Made by a program: the position numbers and the translations under genes
The notes under the pieces: generated by a model
What the model was told of the DNA's origin: nothing
Seen by the model: only the letters and a program-made list of their open reading frames with translations
The model's database searches: none
In this document: piece after piece, positions 1-12,000 of the stretch
Position numbering within the stretch: position 1 is the stretch's first letter
Layout of the letters: every line of letters starts with the position of its first letter
Assembly: GCF_028583425.1 (NCBI RefSeq)
Contig: NC_072801.1
Location: 62,449,766-62,513,765 of the forward strand
DNA length: 64,000 bases
Source: Eublepharis macularius
Taxonomy: Eukaryota; Chordata; Lepidosauria; Squamata; Eublepharidae
Direction: 5' to 3'

Positions 1-1125
1 ATGAGGTAAAATTTTTAATTCTGTTAAAATGAAAATCGTCATGGATGTTGATGGTCCTCTAAAAATACAGAACAATATCTTGAAAATGGTAATAATAACT
101 GGTATTTACACCATGATTTTTGATTCTTTAGTCCATTTGCAGTCTGCTCCTGAAACAGGCACCCTACTCAGATTCTTCAAACTTTCCCATCTTTGATGCA
201 AACCTAGTTTGAGAACTGTAACTAGTGGTTTCAACATTTTATAAGAGCGGGTGGCTAAAAGGAATTTTATTTTCTAAGGCTAAAGATAATGAGTCTTTTC
301 CTATCAACAGGGGTTCTAACCGCTGCAATCTTAAAAGATGGTAAAAGGAACAATAAACCCAGCAATTGAGAAAGAAAACCCTTCATGTTCCCAGAGTGAC
401 ATGATTAAAACTAGCTATAATACTAAGTTCTCACTGTGGTGATAAAACCTCTGTCTGGGCTGTACTTCAGAGGAGTGCAGGTGAGGGTCATGTGACTGAA
501 TGCGTCTCTTTAAAAAACACTACAAACAGAAAACCAGCATGCCAGGGAAATGCCTAGATTAGAATCTGTTTCTCTGTGATTTAGGGCCAGACTAGAGCAG
601 ATGGTAATCATAGATATCCCCAAATCTCTTTAAAAAAATTTTTACATTCATAACCCCCAATTTAGATCTGGGCTGCATGGGCAGAAGAGATATTGTGCAT
701 GACGTTGTCTATAAAAATTGTCTTCCCTGTGCTGTTATGATGAGCCTTGAAGGTGGGCACCCATCTTAATTTCCTGCCAAGGGTAATTGGGCCTCCATAC
801 AACATTTTTTAAAAATGAGACTCAAGACGGATTACAAAGTGTGAGTCAGTACCATCAATTATCAAAGACATTTCAGTAAAACATGTAATGGGTAATATAC
901 ATGTACATTTGCTAAGATTTTAAAAAACCTGCAGAAATCCAATACAGAGCTGAAGAAATGCAGGCACAGAGCATAAGCAATTCTGTGACTGACATATTAA
1001 GCAACACAGGAATTACCCATAGTAGGATCATACTTAGAGCAATAGTAGTGGACTCTATGGTTCATCAATATTTACAGCAATAGTAGTAAAGTTTGTCATC
1101 CCTCCTTATCCTTTACTGATGGATC
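1..1125. other. Intergenic sequence, no gene seen
   Basis: AT-rich unique-looking sequence. No open frame longer than about 60 codons has coding character, and I recognise no exon, repeat or RNA gene. Confidence 0.5.
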
Positions 1126-1129
1126 TCTA

Positions 1130-1345
1130 CGAGACCACTTCTTTACAGTACAGCCCTCCTATCTGAGTAAAAAGCCCTCTTGAATAATTCCGTTTTGCAT
1201 TGTTTGCGGAAGGCCATGAGGGTAGGGGCTTTCTTAACCTCCTCAGGTAGACCATTCCATAAGGTGGGGGCCACCACAGAGAATGCACTGCTGCTTGTTC
1301 GGATGAGCAAAGATGCCATAACTGTTTCCATTTTCCATGGACAAT
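1130..1345 (-). mobile_element. LINE 3' coding fragment (CR1/L2-like)
   Basis: Reading the minus strand gives a short frame containing FSVVAPTLWNGLPEEVKKAP followed by FRKQCKTELFKRAF. This is the conserved C-terminal end of CR1/L2-type LINE reverse-transcriptase proteins (an 'AF-x-APxLWNxLP' block, then a 'F+xxLKTxLF' block). The copy is severely 5'-truncated and is a dead fragment. A second copy of the same end, also in minus orientation, lies at 62285-62440. Assignment to CR1 rather than L2 is uncertain. Confidence 0.7.
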
Positions 1346-1525
1346 CCCAGTTTTCTAGTACTTACTCATGGCAAATCACTGTCCCAGTTCCATCCTCCCT
1401 TTGCCTTTTAAAAACTGTTGTTAATGTGAGATGCGAAACTTTTTATTTTGCACAGTTTCGCTCCTTCCCCAGTGTTTCTAGAACTTAACAGTATCAGTGG
1501 GATCAAGGCCTTTTGTACCTGAAGT

Positions 1526-1785
1526 CAGGGCTTTTCTTCAGCTGGAACGTGATGGAACGGAGTTCTGGAAGCTCTTGAAAATGGTCACATGGCTGGTGGC
1601 CCCGCCCCCTGATCTCCAGACAGAGGGGAGTTTAGATTGCTCTCCATGCCGCTCAGCAGCTCAAAGGGCAATCTAAACCCCCCTCTGTCTGGAGATCAGG
1701 GGGCGGGGCCACCAGCCATGTGACCGTTTTCTCCAAGGGCAACCCACTGAGTTCCACCACCTCTTTTCCCAGAAAAAAAGCCCTG
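1526..1785 (+). mobile_element. Non-autonomous hAT foldback MITE, copy 1
   Basis: A 260-bp element begins CAGGGCTTTT and ends AAAAAGCCCTG. It is flanked by the perfect 8-bp duplication CCTGAAGT (1518-1525 and 1786-1793), the hallmark length for hAT insertions. Most of the interior is a long inverted repeat of about 70 bp per arm, including the block CCCCGCCCCCTGATCTCCAG and its complement, so a transcript or single strand would fold into a hairpin. No transposase is encoded. Two further copies lie at 6281-6538 and 26537-26799. Confidence 0.9.
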
Positions 1786-1799
1786 CCTGAAGTACATGT

Positions 1800-2834
1800 A
1801 GGTCAATGTATAAATATGAACATTAAGGTGCCATGCAATGCTTAACACGACATTTCATACCCTGCAGTTATTACTTGCCAATTATACGGCTGCCCTTAAG
1901 ACCCTTAATCCTTTTGGGCCTTTCAATCCAGCAGAGAATAACCCTTTTAGAATAAAGACTCTACTTTCAAGAAGAGTTTAACAATGTGTGTGTGTGTGTG
2001 GGGGGGGGCCTCAGACAGTAATCCTTGGCATGAGTGTTGGGGTTTTACTGGCATGTTCCTATTTTCATTCACGAAGTAGCTCTCAGGCTGTTACTTGCCC
2101 TCAGACCTCAATGGCAGAATTGGTGATAAATCTAAATATATACTGAGTTCTTTTTCTTATGGGTAGCTGCAAGTTGCAGAACGAGGCTACTTTTGTGTGA
2201 GTTTTTGTATATGTAACTGTGCATTCATTTGTGTGCTCAAATGCAGTGAAGAGGAATTTGTTTCATTTGACTGTGAAATTAGGTTGGTTTGTGGACTGAA
2301 GTAATTCTGTGTATGCTTTGCTTCATGGGTTTGGGTGGCTATGCATCTGTTTTCATTGGTAGAACTTTGGGCGAGGGTGACCATGGAATTGGAATTGATG
2401 AATCCGTATATTCTTGTGTGTGGATGTGTGTGGTTCTTTGCTTCGCTGCCTGCATGTGGTTGTGGTTTTTCCTTCTTGGGCAGAATTTTCACATGGTTTG
2501 TATAATGGCGTAATAGGATCAGTTTGTGTATCTGCCTATATGTGTGTGGTTCTCTCCTTTAATTTTTCTGTGTATGCAGTTATGAAGTGCATGTTGTCAT
2601 GTATTTTATTTTGTGCGCAAGTATCCTGTGAACACACATTACTGAGGGCACACAAGTGTAGTTCATGATACATGTAAAATGAATTTTCATAATTCTGTAT
2701 CACTGTGCAGGGCTTCTAATTTGTCATGTGTGAAGAGCAAACGTACTGATAGATAGTTGTACATTTGTTGTAAATCAAATAAAATAAATGTTCTGTTTGC
2801 ACGTGCATTGTTATTTTCTTTTCATTCTGTGCAT
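1800..2834. other. Intergenic, TG-rich, with overlapping polyA signals
   Basis: Contains a short (TG)n tract followed by a G run near 1984-2010, then TG-rich sequence. Two overlapping AATAAA hexamers lie at 2778-2788 with a GT-rich stretch just after, so this could be the 3' UTR of a plus-strand gene lying before the window. No coding exon was found to support that. Confidence 0.3.
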
Positions 2835-3492
2835 GGCCGTCGTCACATGGGCATCTCTTCTGTTAAATTTACAGCATATAGCGTCCTACCTGTTATCGGC
2901 ACAGTAACGTTTCTTTGGGTCACCTAACGGCTCTTCGCGCCACCAGCTGTCCACACTGAAGCACTCTGTTCTGTTCTCTCTAACGCGCAGAAGCAGCTCC
3001 TCCCCCCCTTTTTTTTATTATTCTGGCGTTTAATTCTGCTATAACGGAATAATAGCATATAAACATTCCGATAGAGCAAAACATTACGACCCTTTTGTTT
3101 TTCCAACTTTGAAATTATATAAATAGCCCTTTGCCCACAGAAAACTCCCTGTCTGACATGATCCCCATCGCTGAAGACTGCCATGGCGATTGAGTCATTT
3201 TTACTTCAGCAGAAAGTTTGCATTGTGTTATGTCGTTATGGCGTTATAAGGACATAACAAAATAAAAAAAGGGGAGTCGCAGGAAGAAATGGATTCTGGG
3301 ATTGAAGGGAGGGCATAGGACATTGCGAGGCGAAATACATCGATGTGAGGCATTCACACTGAGGCACAAAATAGCGCGACTATCGAGCACAAAACAGAAG
3401 AAAGAAAATCGCTACAGTGTTGGAATAAGGTGGGTGTTTGCCGGGAAATAGCGCCATTTTAGCGCTAAATAAAAGCCCGTGTGACGACGGCC
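2835..3492. mobile_element. Non-autonomous DNA transposon with terminal inverted repeats
   Basis: The left end GGCCGTCGTCACATGGGC is matched in reverse complement by the right end GCCCGTGTGACGACGGCC, with one mismatch in 18. The element is about 658 bp and is flanked by CAT on both sides (2832-2834 and 3493-3495). A 3-bp duplication would fit the PIF/Harbinger superfamily, but the short flank makes this tentative. No transposase frame is present. The interior is AT-rich with CG dinucleotides still present, which suggests a moderately young copy. Confidence 0.65.
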
Positions 3493-3552
3493 CATGTGTG
3501 CACAATTGTGGGGTCTGTGGATGCACATAATTGGGGTGTTTCCACTCTGCCC

Positions 3553-3850
3553 CATGGCGTAGAGTGGTAAGCTGCAGTACTGCAGCACAAGCTCCAAGAC
3601 CTGAGCTTGATCCTGGTGGAAGCTGGGTTCAAGTAGCCGGTTCAAGGTTGACTCAGCCTTCCATCTTTCCGAGGTGAGGTCGGTAAAATGAGTACCCAGT
3701 TTCCTGGGGGTAAAGGGTAGATGACTGGGGAAGGCAATGGCAAACCACCTCGTAAAAAGTCTGCCAAGAAAACGTCATGAATAATGTGACATCCCTGTAT
3801 GGGTCAGTAATGACTCGGTGTTTGCACAGAGGACTACCTTTACCTTCCCC
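3553..3850 (+). mobile_element. tRNA-derived squamate SINE
   Basis: The head has a degenerate tRNA-like promoter (GGCGTAGAGTGGTAAGCTGC, then GGTTCAAG near 3640). The 3' half reads GGGGAAGGCAATGGCAAACC, then a passage through GGGTCAGTAATGACTCGG and ACTACCTTTACCTT. This is a widely dispersed lizard SINE body that I recognise from general knowledge. It is a single diverged copy. Confidence 0.75.
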
Positions 3851-3859
3851 CCCTTCTCT

Positions 3860-6272
3860 ATATATTCAGGAAGTAGATGGGTATGAGATATTTAACTTTG
3901 TTTAAATAAAGTGCTATATAAGTATGTACATGACTTCATACATTTTGAGGGGGTCTTTTGCCTTTCCAACTCCTCTGCTCTCATGAGAAAATATTCCCTC
4001 CATGCCTGTACATGCTTGGATATTTCTGTTTCGTTGCATCGGCATATAACTGGCTATAGAGGAATCCAATGGTAGGTGAGAATTTCCCTTTGCGTGGATG
4101 TGAACCTGGGGAGTGACGTGCAGGTATTTGCAACTGGGTGTCCTTTTGCCTGTGCACTTTTGATCGTATCTTCTTTAGTTTGGGAAATATTGGGGAGAGG
4201 GGAGGAAAAGGAGCTGGTAAAGGAAGTGCAGATCAGGACTGAGTAGAGGGGGGGAACCCTGGGCTACAATATCACAGGAGGGGCTGGAACCTCTGGAGTT
4301 GCCAAAAGGTCATTGTGGTCAGCGTCTCCGTCAGCTTCATTGTTTGCATTTTGCTCAGACACTGCCACAGCAAAATGAGTCTCCATCCCGGCGTCATCTG
4401 CCCCTCCTGCTCTGTCCCCCACCTGGGGGGGTGGAAACGGACTCACTATGAAAATATCAAGCCCCGGAAAAGAAACAGCCCTAGAGAAGGGAAAAGACCG
4501 CAAGGCTTCCAACAGGAGACAGGGAGGGAGGCCTGTTCATCATGCAACCCCTTTCTCCCAGTCTGGGGCTCTCCCCTCCTCATAAAAATCTGTGGAAACC
4601 TCACCAAATCGAGGGAAACAGTTAGTGAAAATCATTCTTGCCTATATGGCCTTTGATTCCGGAACTGCTCATCACTGTGTTTGGAACCTAAGTTGTTGCA
4701 CACGTATTCCCCGTGTTGTAGCATTGCCAGCAGACCTGGAGAAAAATGACTTGCTCCTTTAAAAGAGGCTAACTGTGTGGGGATGGGGAGCTGAAGCTTT
4801 TTATGGCATGGCAGTAAATAACAACACTTGGTAAATAACATCCAATTAAGCCTTGGTTAACGAGACAGGACATTTTCTTGCAGGCTAGTTGGTAACTCTA
4901 CCTATGTGTAAAGCATGGAATCAAAGGGCATGCAAAAAACTCGCTTGTATTCAAAATTGCTCAGTATGTACCAAGTGGCATTCAGATGTTACAACATTCC
5001 GATCCTGAAATCTTCTCATAATAGGAGAGATCATGTGGCGATTGCACATTCATGTCTTTTGTTGGGTACGCATGCATTGGCCAAGTACTGGGAAGTCATG
5101 GCTGGTCGTACACACTAGCAAAATACACATCTTTATATGTGACATAGATTTCACATGGTTCCCTACACAAAGCAAAAGTTCCTTCCATGTAGGATCAGTG
5201 TAACATGTGAAATGGTCCTAACATGTCACAACAATCAAACTCTGTAATTCTTCCTCACTGCTGGCTGGTTGAAAGGCGTCTGGGGGTAGGCAGAGGGAAG
5301 CCACAGGGCTGTCAAGTTTTGAGTTGGTTAAATGGGCACAAAATGCAGAGAACAAGCCATTTGTTCAAACAATATTCCTAGAAATGTGGCTCAGTCAGTT
5401 TGAATGATCTTTTGATTGCACTATTTCCTCTTCCTACAATAATGACAACCATATCTTGTGAGTATGTTGTGTTTTAGAGTGTTTGAATGGCTTCACACAC
5501 ATCTGAATAATCCTTAAAACAGCTTCAAGAGGTAGGTCAGTTTTATTAGTCCCCCACATTGCTGACGAAGGGGCCAAGGCTGTGAGGCAGGGCAGTAATC
5601 AACAAATTCATGACAGCGGTGAGCTTCGAACTGGTGACTTTCTGGTTCACAGTTTAAAGTCCTGATATTCAGCTCTTCATTCACTATGCAGCCTCCATCT
5701 TGTTAACATGTGCTGCTGACTGCTGAGCACTATTTCCCCTCTAAACATGACATCTAAGAAAAGTTCAGATATGAACAATCATCATGGAGTTTAGCATGAT
5801 GTTATCATGTAAATTAGCATGTTATCATGTCAGAACAGGACTATGAAAAACCAAAATCCAACGATATCTGCAAATGCAGCTGTGGGGTTCTGCTGCAAAC
5901 ACAGGTGTAATATGCAAATGCTACAGTGAAAGAGCAGCATTGTCAAGAGAGGAGCAGGAGTATCTTGGAATGTGTGAACAAGTAGCGTACACCTCGACAC
6001 ATATGAACTACTTTGGACGAGAATGCTAGGAACTAGAGGGTAGGAAGTGAGCCAGAAGAGAGACAGCTCGGCAGTGATGGAGCGACTGAGCAAAAATATT
6101 CCTGTAAAGATGAATGCATATTTGCGATCAAGGAACCCTTCCCAAGTTCAAAGTGAAATAGGCATGCTTGGTGCACACATGACTCTGCACATGGTGCAAC
6201 AGGTGCCTGACACCTATGCTCAGAGACTATATGAAAGAAGAATGATACTCTCCATGGGAATGCAAAACTATA
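3860..6272. other. Intergenic; one weak candidate exon and a MIR-like relic
   Basis: Mostly unique sequence. The one passage with some coding look is 4264-4422 on the minus strand, listed separately. About 5510-5690 resembles an old CORE/MIR-type SINE in reverse, with a 'gagcttcgaactggtgact' passage in the position where MIR carries its B-box side. Nothing else is supported. Confidence 0.4.
4264..4422 (-). other. Candidate terminal coding exon, unassigned
   Basis: On the minus strand a good acceptor (pyrimidine tract ending in CCCCCCCAG) precedes 53 codons including a stop. The predicted tail begins VGDRAGGADDAGMETHFAVA and ends with residues APPVIL. It is hydrophilic and acidic, like many protein C-termini. 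I do not recognise the protein, and I found no partner exon of the same gene to the right. It may be chance; treat it as a hypothesis only. Confidence 0.15.
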
Positions 6273-6280
6273 CTTTGAAT

Positions 6281-6538
6281 CAGGGCTTTTTTTCAGGGGG
6301 AACACGGGGGAACGGAGTTCCAGCACCTCTTGAAAACAGTCACATGGCTGGTGGCCCTGCCCCCTGATCTCCAGACAGAGGGGAGTTTAGATTGCCCTCC
6401 GCGCCGCTTGGCAGTGCGGAGGGCAATCTAAACTCCCCTCTGTCTGGAGATCGGGGCGGGACCACCAGCCATGTGACCATTTTTTCTGAGGGGAACTCAC
6501 TGAGTTCCACCAACCTCTTTTCCCAGAAAAAAGCCCTG
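6281..6538 (+). mobile_element. Non-autonomous hAT foldback MITE, copy 2
   Basis: Same family and orientation as the copy at 1526-1785: CAGGGCTTTTTTTC at the left end and GCCCTG at the right, with a long central inverted repeat. The flanks CTTTGAAT (6273-6280) and CTTTTAAT (6539-6546) are an 8-bp target duplication with one mismatch, so this insertion is somewhat older than copy 1 or has picked up one change. Confidence 0.9.
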
Positions 6539-6546
6539 CTTTTAAT

Positions 6547-8020
6547 GCATGGAAAATGCAATATCCCTGCAACAGACATTCTACTTTGAGAGGTGGACAG
6601 TTTGAAGCTGTGCAACAAATGAGTAATAACTGTTTATTTAACTGCACTGAATAAACAGTTCCATCGGAAGTCATGCAAGTGCACAAACAGTGGCATGCGA
6701 CAGCGCTTGCTCCTGCTTTCTCTACATGTTTATCAAAGTGTATGTGTGATGTGTTTGTGTATGTTTGTGTGTATTTATAGCATGTTTCCTGTGTGACATT
6801 TGTGTGCCTCTTAAGAGTGAACCTTTAGGAATACGTAATTTGGTACAAATGTCTAAGCAAACAAGTATTTTGAGTAGGATGTGTGGCAATATGGGTGCAT
6901 ATGTATTTCCATGGGTATCTTTCTCTCAACCCAACAGCATCTCCTCTCTGACTCCACATGCTTGGGTGAGAGTCCTCAGTCGCTCACTGTCCAGATGACA
7001 CAAGAGCCTGGATTACGGGGTATGTGTGTGTGTGTGTTGCTGACGGCAGAGTTTGGTGCTATCTAAACATCTCCCCTGATGCTTCCTGCCACGTCAGAGT
7101 TGGGGGGGAGGGGGGAGAAAGAGCTGGCATGTCCGACCGCAGAGTTATGATTCCCCCAGGCACTGGACATAAGAGCTTTAACCACAATGACCAGGAGTTC
7201 ACAGACACAATTGCCTAACCTTAGGCGATCTGATAGTTTGGCAGGGATCTAGCCAGACAGGTCAGCTATGGACAGACAAATGTGAAGGTACAGAGAGATA
7301 CAGATGTGTGAACGCGTGGAAGTTGTTTCAAAGGTGTGTGGAAGGAGAACTCCCCTTGATATCTATGTTTTGCATTGAATGTATTGTTAAAATGCATTTC
7401 AAGAACCTTAAAAACATCTTTTCCTGAACATTTTATTTAAAAACACCACAAAAAACTATGGAAATCATATGGAAGAGGGTTTTGAAAATCACCCATACGG
7501 CATGTCCTACAAAGGTCAATTAGTCAGAACAGCTACTAAAATGATATTCTGCTCTGTCATTTGGAATATGCCGATTCCAAAATTTCTAATACCCACAAAT
7601 AAGGTTTCAGATAGACTTCTATCACGCAGACAAGTTTTATTACTGCCAATATTTTAATTTTTAAAAGGGATTCCTAATGGATTGTGCCCAATGTTACTGA
7701 AGAAGAGAGAGAAACATTTCAAAGTTTGCATCATGTTCATGGCTTTTTATAATCTGCATGATAAGGCATTTAAACTTGTGCTGGGACTAGACTATGATAT
7801 ATTTTAGCTGTGTGATTTGTTTTTTATATGACTTTTGATATACTGATGTCCATGGGATGGCTGTGGGATAAAATGGCAGGGGAGGTATCAGAGACCCAAG
7901 TATTCAGATGGGGTAGGATGGGTACACTTTACCAGGGCCAAAGGAATTTCTCAGTCCAGGCTGCAAACTCATTAGCCACATTTATGGCATGTTGGAAGTA
8001 AAATGTTTTCTTTGATGACT
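6547..8020. other. Intergenic, no gene seen
   Basis: Contains TG-rich tracts around 6740-6780 and 7020-7040 and AT-rich sequence after 7330. No coding exon or recognisable element was identified. Confidence 0.45.
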
Positions 8021-8023
8021 TCA

Positions 8024-8160
8024 TAGAATCATAGGGGTGGAAGGAATCTCTAAGGTCATCTAGTCCAACCCCCTGCCCAGTGCAGGAACTCACAACTACC
8101 CCCCCCAACTGTCCCAGTGACCCTTGCTCCCAGTGACCCCTGCTCCTTGTGAGATTGTAT
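8024..8160 (-). mobile_element. CR1-type LINE 3' end
   Basis: Begins CATAGAATCATAGGGGTGG and continues through AAGGTCATCTAGTCCAACCC and CTGCCCAGTGCAGG. This is the reverse complement of the classic sauropsid CR1 3' UTR, whose forward tail repeats ATTCTRTG. A forward copy of the same tail lies at 58690-58755. Only the untranslated end remains. Confidence 0.8.
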
Positions 8161-8169
8161 GTATGGGTT

Positions 8170-8808
8170 GGGATCAGGAGATATTATTTAGGGCACTGAG
8201 AGCTTTCCATCGATTATGCAGCATGTGCTGGTACAGTTCAAGAGTGTAACATTTCAGGCTGTAAGGATAGGAGAGATCATTATATTTGTGAATGCTCCCC
8301 CATGTGAAAAACTTCCTTTGTGTAGTAAAACTAGTAAATCAAAAGGGGATGGTTTGCCCTAGCCCTCTGCCCAATGTCCTAGGTTTTCACATGGGAGGGG
8401 GAGCATGACAAGGTACAATCCACCCGCACCTGCAGTTTGAAGTGGAACACTCCACAATTCCTCCCCCTCACTGTTGCGTAATGAGTTGTCTGGTTCTCAG
8501 TTCCAGGGGTAGGCTAATGCCAGGGCTCAGCAGAGCGGAGGAAGATTCTGGCAAGCTAAAAGCCCGGAGGCAAAAGCAGAGATAGATAGAGTTGTCATAG
8601 CACGCAGGCTGCATATGCCCTCTGAAGAGGGCACACAATGGAGGGCATCTGACTGCAGGTACCCTCCGGTAAGCTCTGTCTGGACAGCATAGTGAATCAG
8701 CAAAATGGTTCACTGGTACCTCTCAAACATGATCTCCCCCTGGACCCTGCCAATAGCTTATGGTTGCCTCTTCCTCTCACTCCTGCCCAGCTCCCATTCT
8801 GTTGCTAT
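8170..8808. other. Intergenic, no gene seen
   Basis: Unique-looking sequence without open frames of coding character and without an element I recognise. Confidence 0.4.
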
Positions 8809-9024
8809 TAGGGTTGCCAGTTCTGGGTTGGGAAATTCCTGGATATTTCAGGGGTGGAGTCTAGAGTAGGTTTGGGAGGGGAGGGGCCTGAGCAGGGTAT
8901 CATGCCATAGAGTCCACCTTCCAAAGCAGCCATTTTATCCATGGGAACTGATCTCTGTGGGCCACCAGAGGTCAGTTGTAATTCCAGGAGATGTCCAGCC
9001 ACCATCTGGAGGCTGGCAACCTTA
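8809..9024 (-). mobile_element. TAGGGTTGCC-family MITE
   Basis: The left end TAGGGTTGCCAG and right end CTGGCAACCTTA are inverted copies. The interior carries the family blocks GGGAAATTCCTGGATATTTC, ATAGAGTCCACCTTCCAAAG and GTTGTAATTCCAGGAGATGT. At least eight further copies or fragments occur in this window. Non-coding. The copy at 23106-23326 shows an 8-bp target duplication, so the family is probably hAT-derived. Confidence 0.8.
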
Positions 9025-12000
9025 GCTGATGTGCTTCTGTTCCGGCCTACAGCTCCATTTGCCAATGCAGACTGAATTTTCCTTCCATCTTCACCAAAGT
9101 CCCTACATGGAACTTGTTTCAGCCACCCTAAAGCTCTGCCACAGATTCTGGGCCTTCCCCATAGAATCCATCGATCCAGACCTGGAAACACACTTCCAAG
9201 CCATCAGCCGATGCCTGTCAATCCCTCTCTTCTTTCCTGCCTCCCCTCCCCACCCCCTGCCTTTTTTGAGCATGGTCCAGGCACAAACAACAGAGATCCA
9301 CTGTTCCTGGCCAAACTGAATTCCTGGGTCATGGAAAATTTGCTGAATCGGCAGCTGGGTAGCTGGGGGATTAAAGAAATGTTCAGACACACAACTCTCT
9401 CTTTCTCTCCCTCTCCCTCCTCTTCCAAACTCTTCTGGCCTATCTGTACCAGAAAGTTGTAATGATCCTCACAAACACATTCGTGCACAAGTGCTGTGTT
9501 CCTTTCTCCCGCCTGTCTTCCCACTGAGGCCAATCTTTCTCTGACGCAGACATGTAGGGGGGAATTGTAGTGTGGTTTGGCCACAGAGCAGGTCTGGGGA
9601 TTTGGACTGAGTTAATAGGGGAGGCTGTGGGGAGAAAGAAGGTGAAGGAACACAAGGGTATCCTATACCTGCATAGGGATATGCCATACCCTTGCATCTT
9701 GTAACTACACATGTCGAACACCCTGAAGTTGGATCTACCCGAATGGACTGCACTGTTTCAGACAGCAAGGAGGAGATACTGGTTTTGAAGGAACTTCTGT
9801 GTTAGAACTCCCTGCAAGGAGAAAACTAAAACATCAGAAAGAAAGGTTCCAATCTAGCCACCTCCCTGATATGCTAGTATTCTCCTTATAGAGAGTTTTT
9901 AAAACAGGAATATTTAAACTGTGATTCTCTACCTGAATGAGAAGTGGTACAATCCAATCTACCACTTCCAAAGTTTGCTCATCACATTCGGCTGCATGTA
10001 TACACCTAAGCTTGAGACGCAAGTACATAAAGCCACAAGCAGGTATCGAACCACTCTCAAGCCCATGTATCTATGCAAATGCAGATGTCTGAATTTGTTA
10101 TCTCACACAGGCCCATTTGTGGCTTTGGTTTGTGTCCATAAAAGAATGTGTGTTAACAATCAATCAAGCATCATGAAGTATTCCAGAGTTGTGTTTGTGT
10201 ATCTTATCTCTCATTCTGTATGTGTCTATGGTTGCAGCAGCTGTGCAGCTCTTGAGACCTGGCAGAACATGGTGACAAGGTGCTGCTACTCAAAACATAT
10301 CTCTCAAAGTGTCTGTGCATGTGTGCATGTGTGCAGCAGGTGTTGAGAAAGGACAACTGTTAATGCTTTTGACTGATTGCAAAAGGAACTGGCTGCATTC
10401 TGTTCGCTACCAAGCCAGGGCTAAGTACCACTCACCTACAGTTTGAAATAGCAAGGTTTCAAAATGGTCTACAGTTCACCAATGGGACAACTGCAGAAAC
10501 AAAATGCAATGTTCTAGTTGTAAAACTGCAATTGTCTGTTGTGCTAAAAAATGCAGACATTTCAGCTTGTGCAGGATAAGACATGCCTACTTGCATAAGC
10601 TTTGCAAAGCCACTTTTTCAGTTTCTGTGCTTATTGGGGAGAAAAGTGGGATATAAATGAAGTAAATAAAATCATCCAAACTTCAAGAGGACCGGCTTCA
10701 CACAAACAGCTTGTCACAACAACTGCTTCAAAATGTGGCCACACAACTTCTTAATTGGGCCTGTTCTTTAAGTTCTGGTCCACATACGCAGTAGAATGTA
10801 ATAATAAGATACTAAGGTGGTAAAACAGACTGCACTACTTCACATTGCAGGTGGAGGATACATTTTAGAATATTTCCTTTATGTTAAAAGCTCCTTGCCA
10901 ATAGAAAACCAGCACAGTAAGCAAGGGGAAGGAAGAGAACTTTTCTACCTCCTGTGATTGTTTTGTGCCCACACAGAATTATTAAAAGAAGGGAACGTTC
11001 CCGAATGTGTGCAGCCTGAAGTGGGTGCAGTCCATTCTAAACCCTCAGGACTCTGCCACTTCATTCTCCTGTGTGTGTGAAGCAAGACTAAAATGAGAAG
11101 AGCCAACACTTGGGTCAACTTGGAAGCCTTATTCTCTAATCTCAGCTGTATGTGTGTAGGCAGCCTGTAGTTATCTCAGGGAGAGAGCGAAAGGCCTTCT
11201 CCATATGCTCAGAGGCCATTGCTTATTACGCCATTTTTTAGTGGCTGGTGCAACTCTTGTTATCTCTGCTATATGTAAGAGACCTCAGAATATCCTCCCC
11301 CACCTCAATTCATAAGTGTTCTCCTTTTGTTATCTAGTAAAGTCTGGGAAATCTACAGCTCGGAAGACCAACTGTGTGACTGTGGAGCGAACCCTGGAGG
11401 ACGTGACTTCATTCCTTTTGCTCTATAGTAGGGAATCCTCCGGCACTGAGGCAAAATGACATCTCTTCTGCCATGTTCCAAGTCCCTGCTGCCAGACAGG
11501 ATTTGGCTCCAGTGTGACAGGGAATCCCGTGCCTAGGAAGGCTGGCTTTGTGTCCGGACTGGAGTCTAGACATTCCAGGGGAATCCGGGATAGGTTGCCA
11601 GGGGTGGGGTCACTTTTTGGACACGGCGGTTAGACTCTTGAGGTTGCTGTGCTCATGGGGCAGATGAGTCGTTCCAGCGAGTCCATGTCATTTTGCGCTG
11701 AGACGGAAAAGTTCTTAGCTAGCAGGTGACGGAGCCGAAAGGGCCGTGGGAGGCTCCCATTTTTGTGTGTGGCGACTCTCCCCATTCTTTTGGCAAGATG
11801 AGGTATTTGGCAGCAGATGCTGCCAGATGGCTGGCAGAAAGGCCCTTCTGCATTTGACAGATGAAAACAAGCACTGTAGCGCTCAAGAAAACAGGCAGGC
11901 AGAAAAAGTACACACACACACACACACAAAAAGAGAACGAATTTCCCGGGAGGGTGGGAGACATGAAGGCGTGCCAATCCCCTCCAGGAACAACTGGACA

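Noticed and set aside
9029-9768. Overlapping open frames of about 95-127 codons on both strands
   Set aside because: Partly within a MITE, no exon borders, and no frame preferred over the others.
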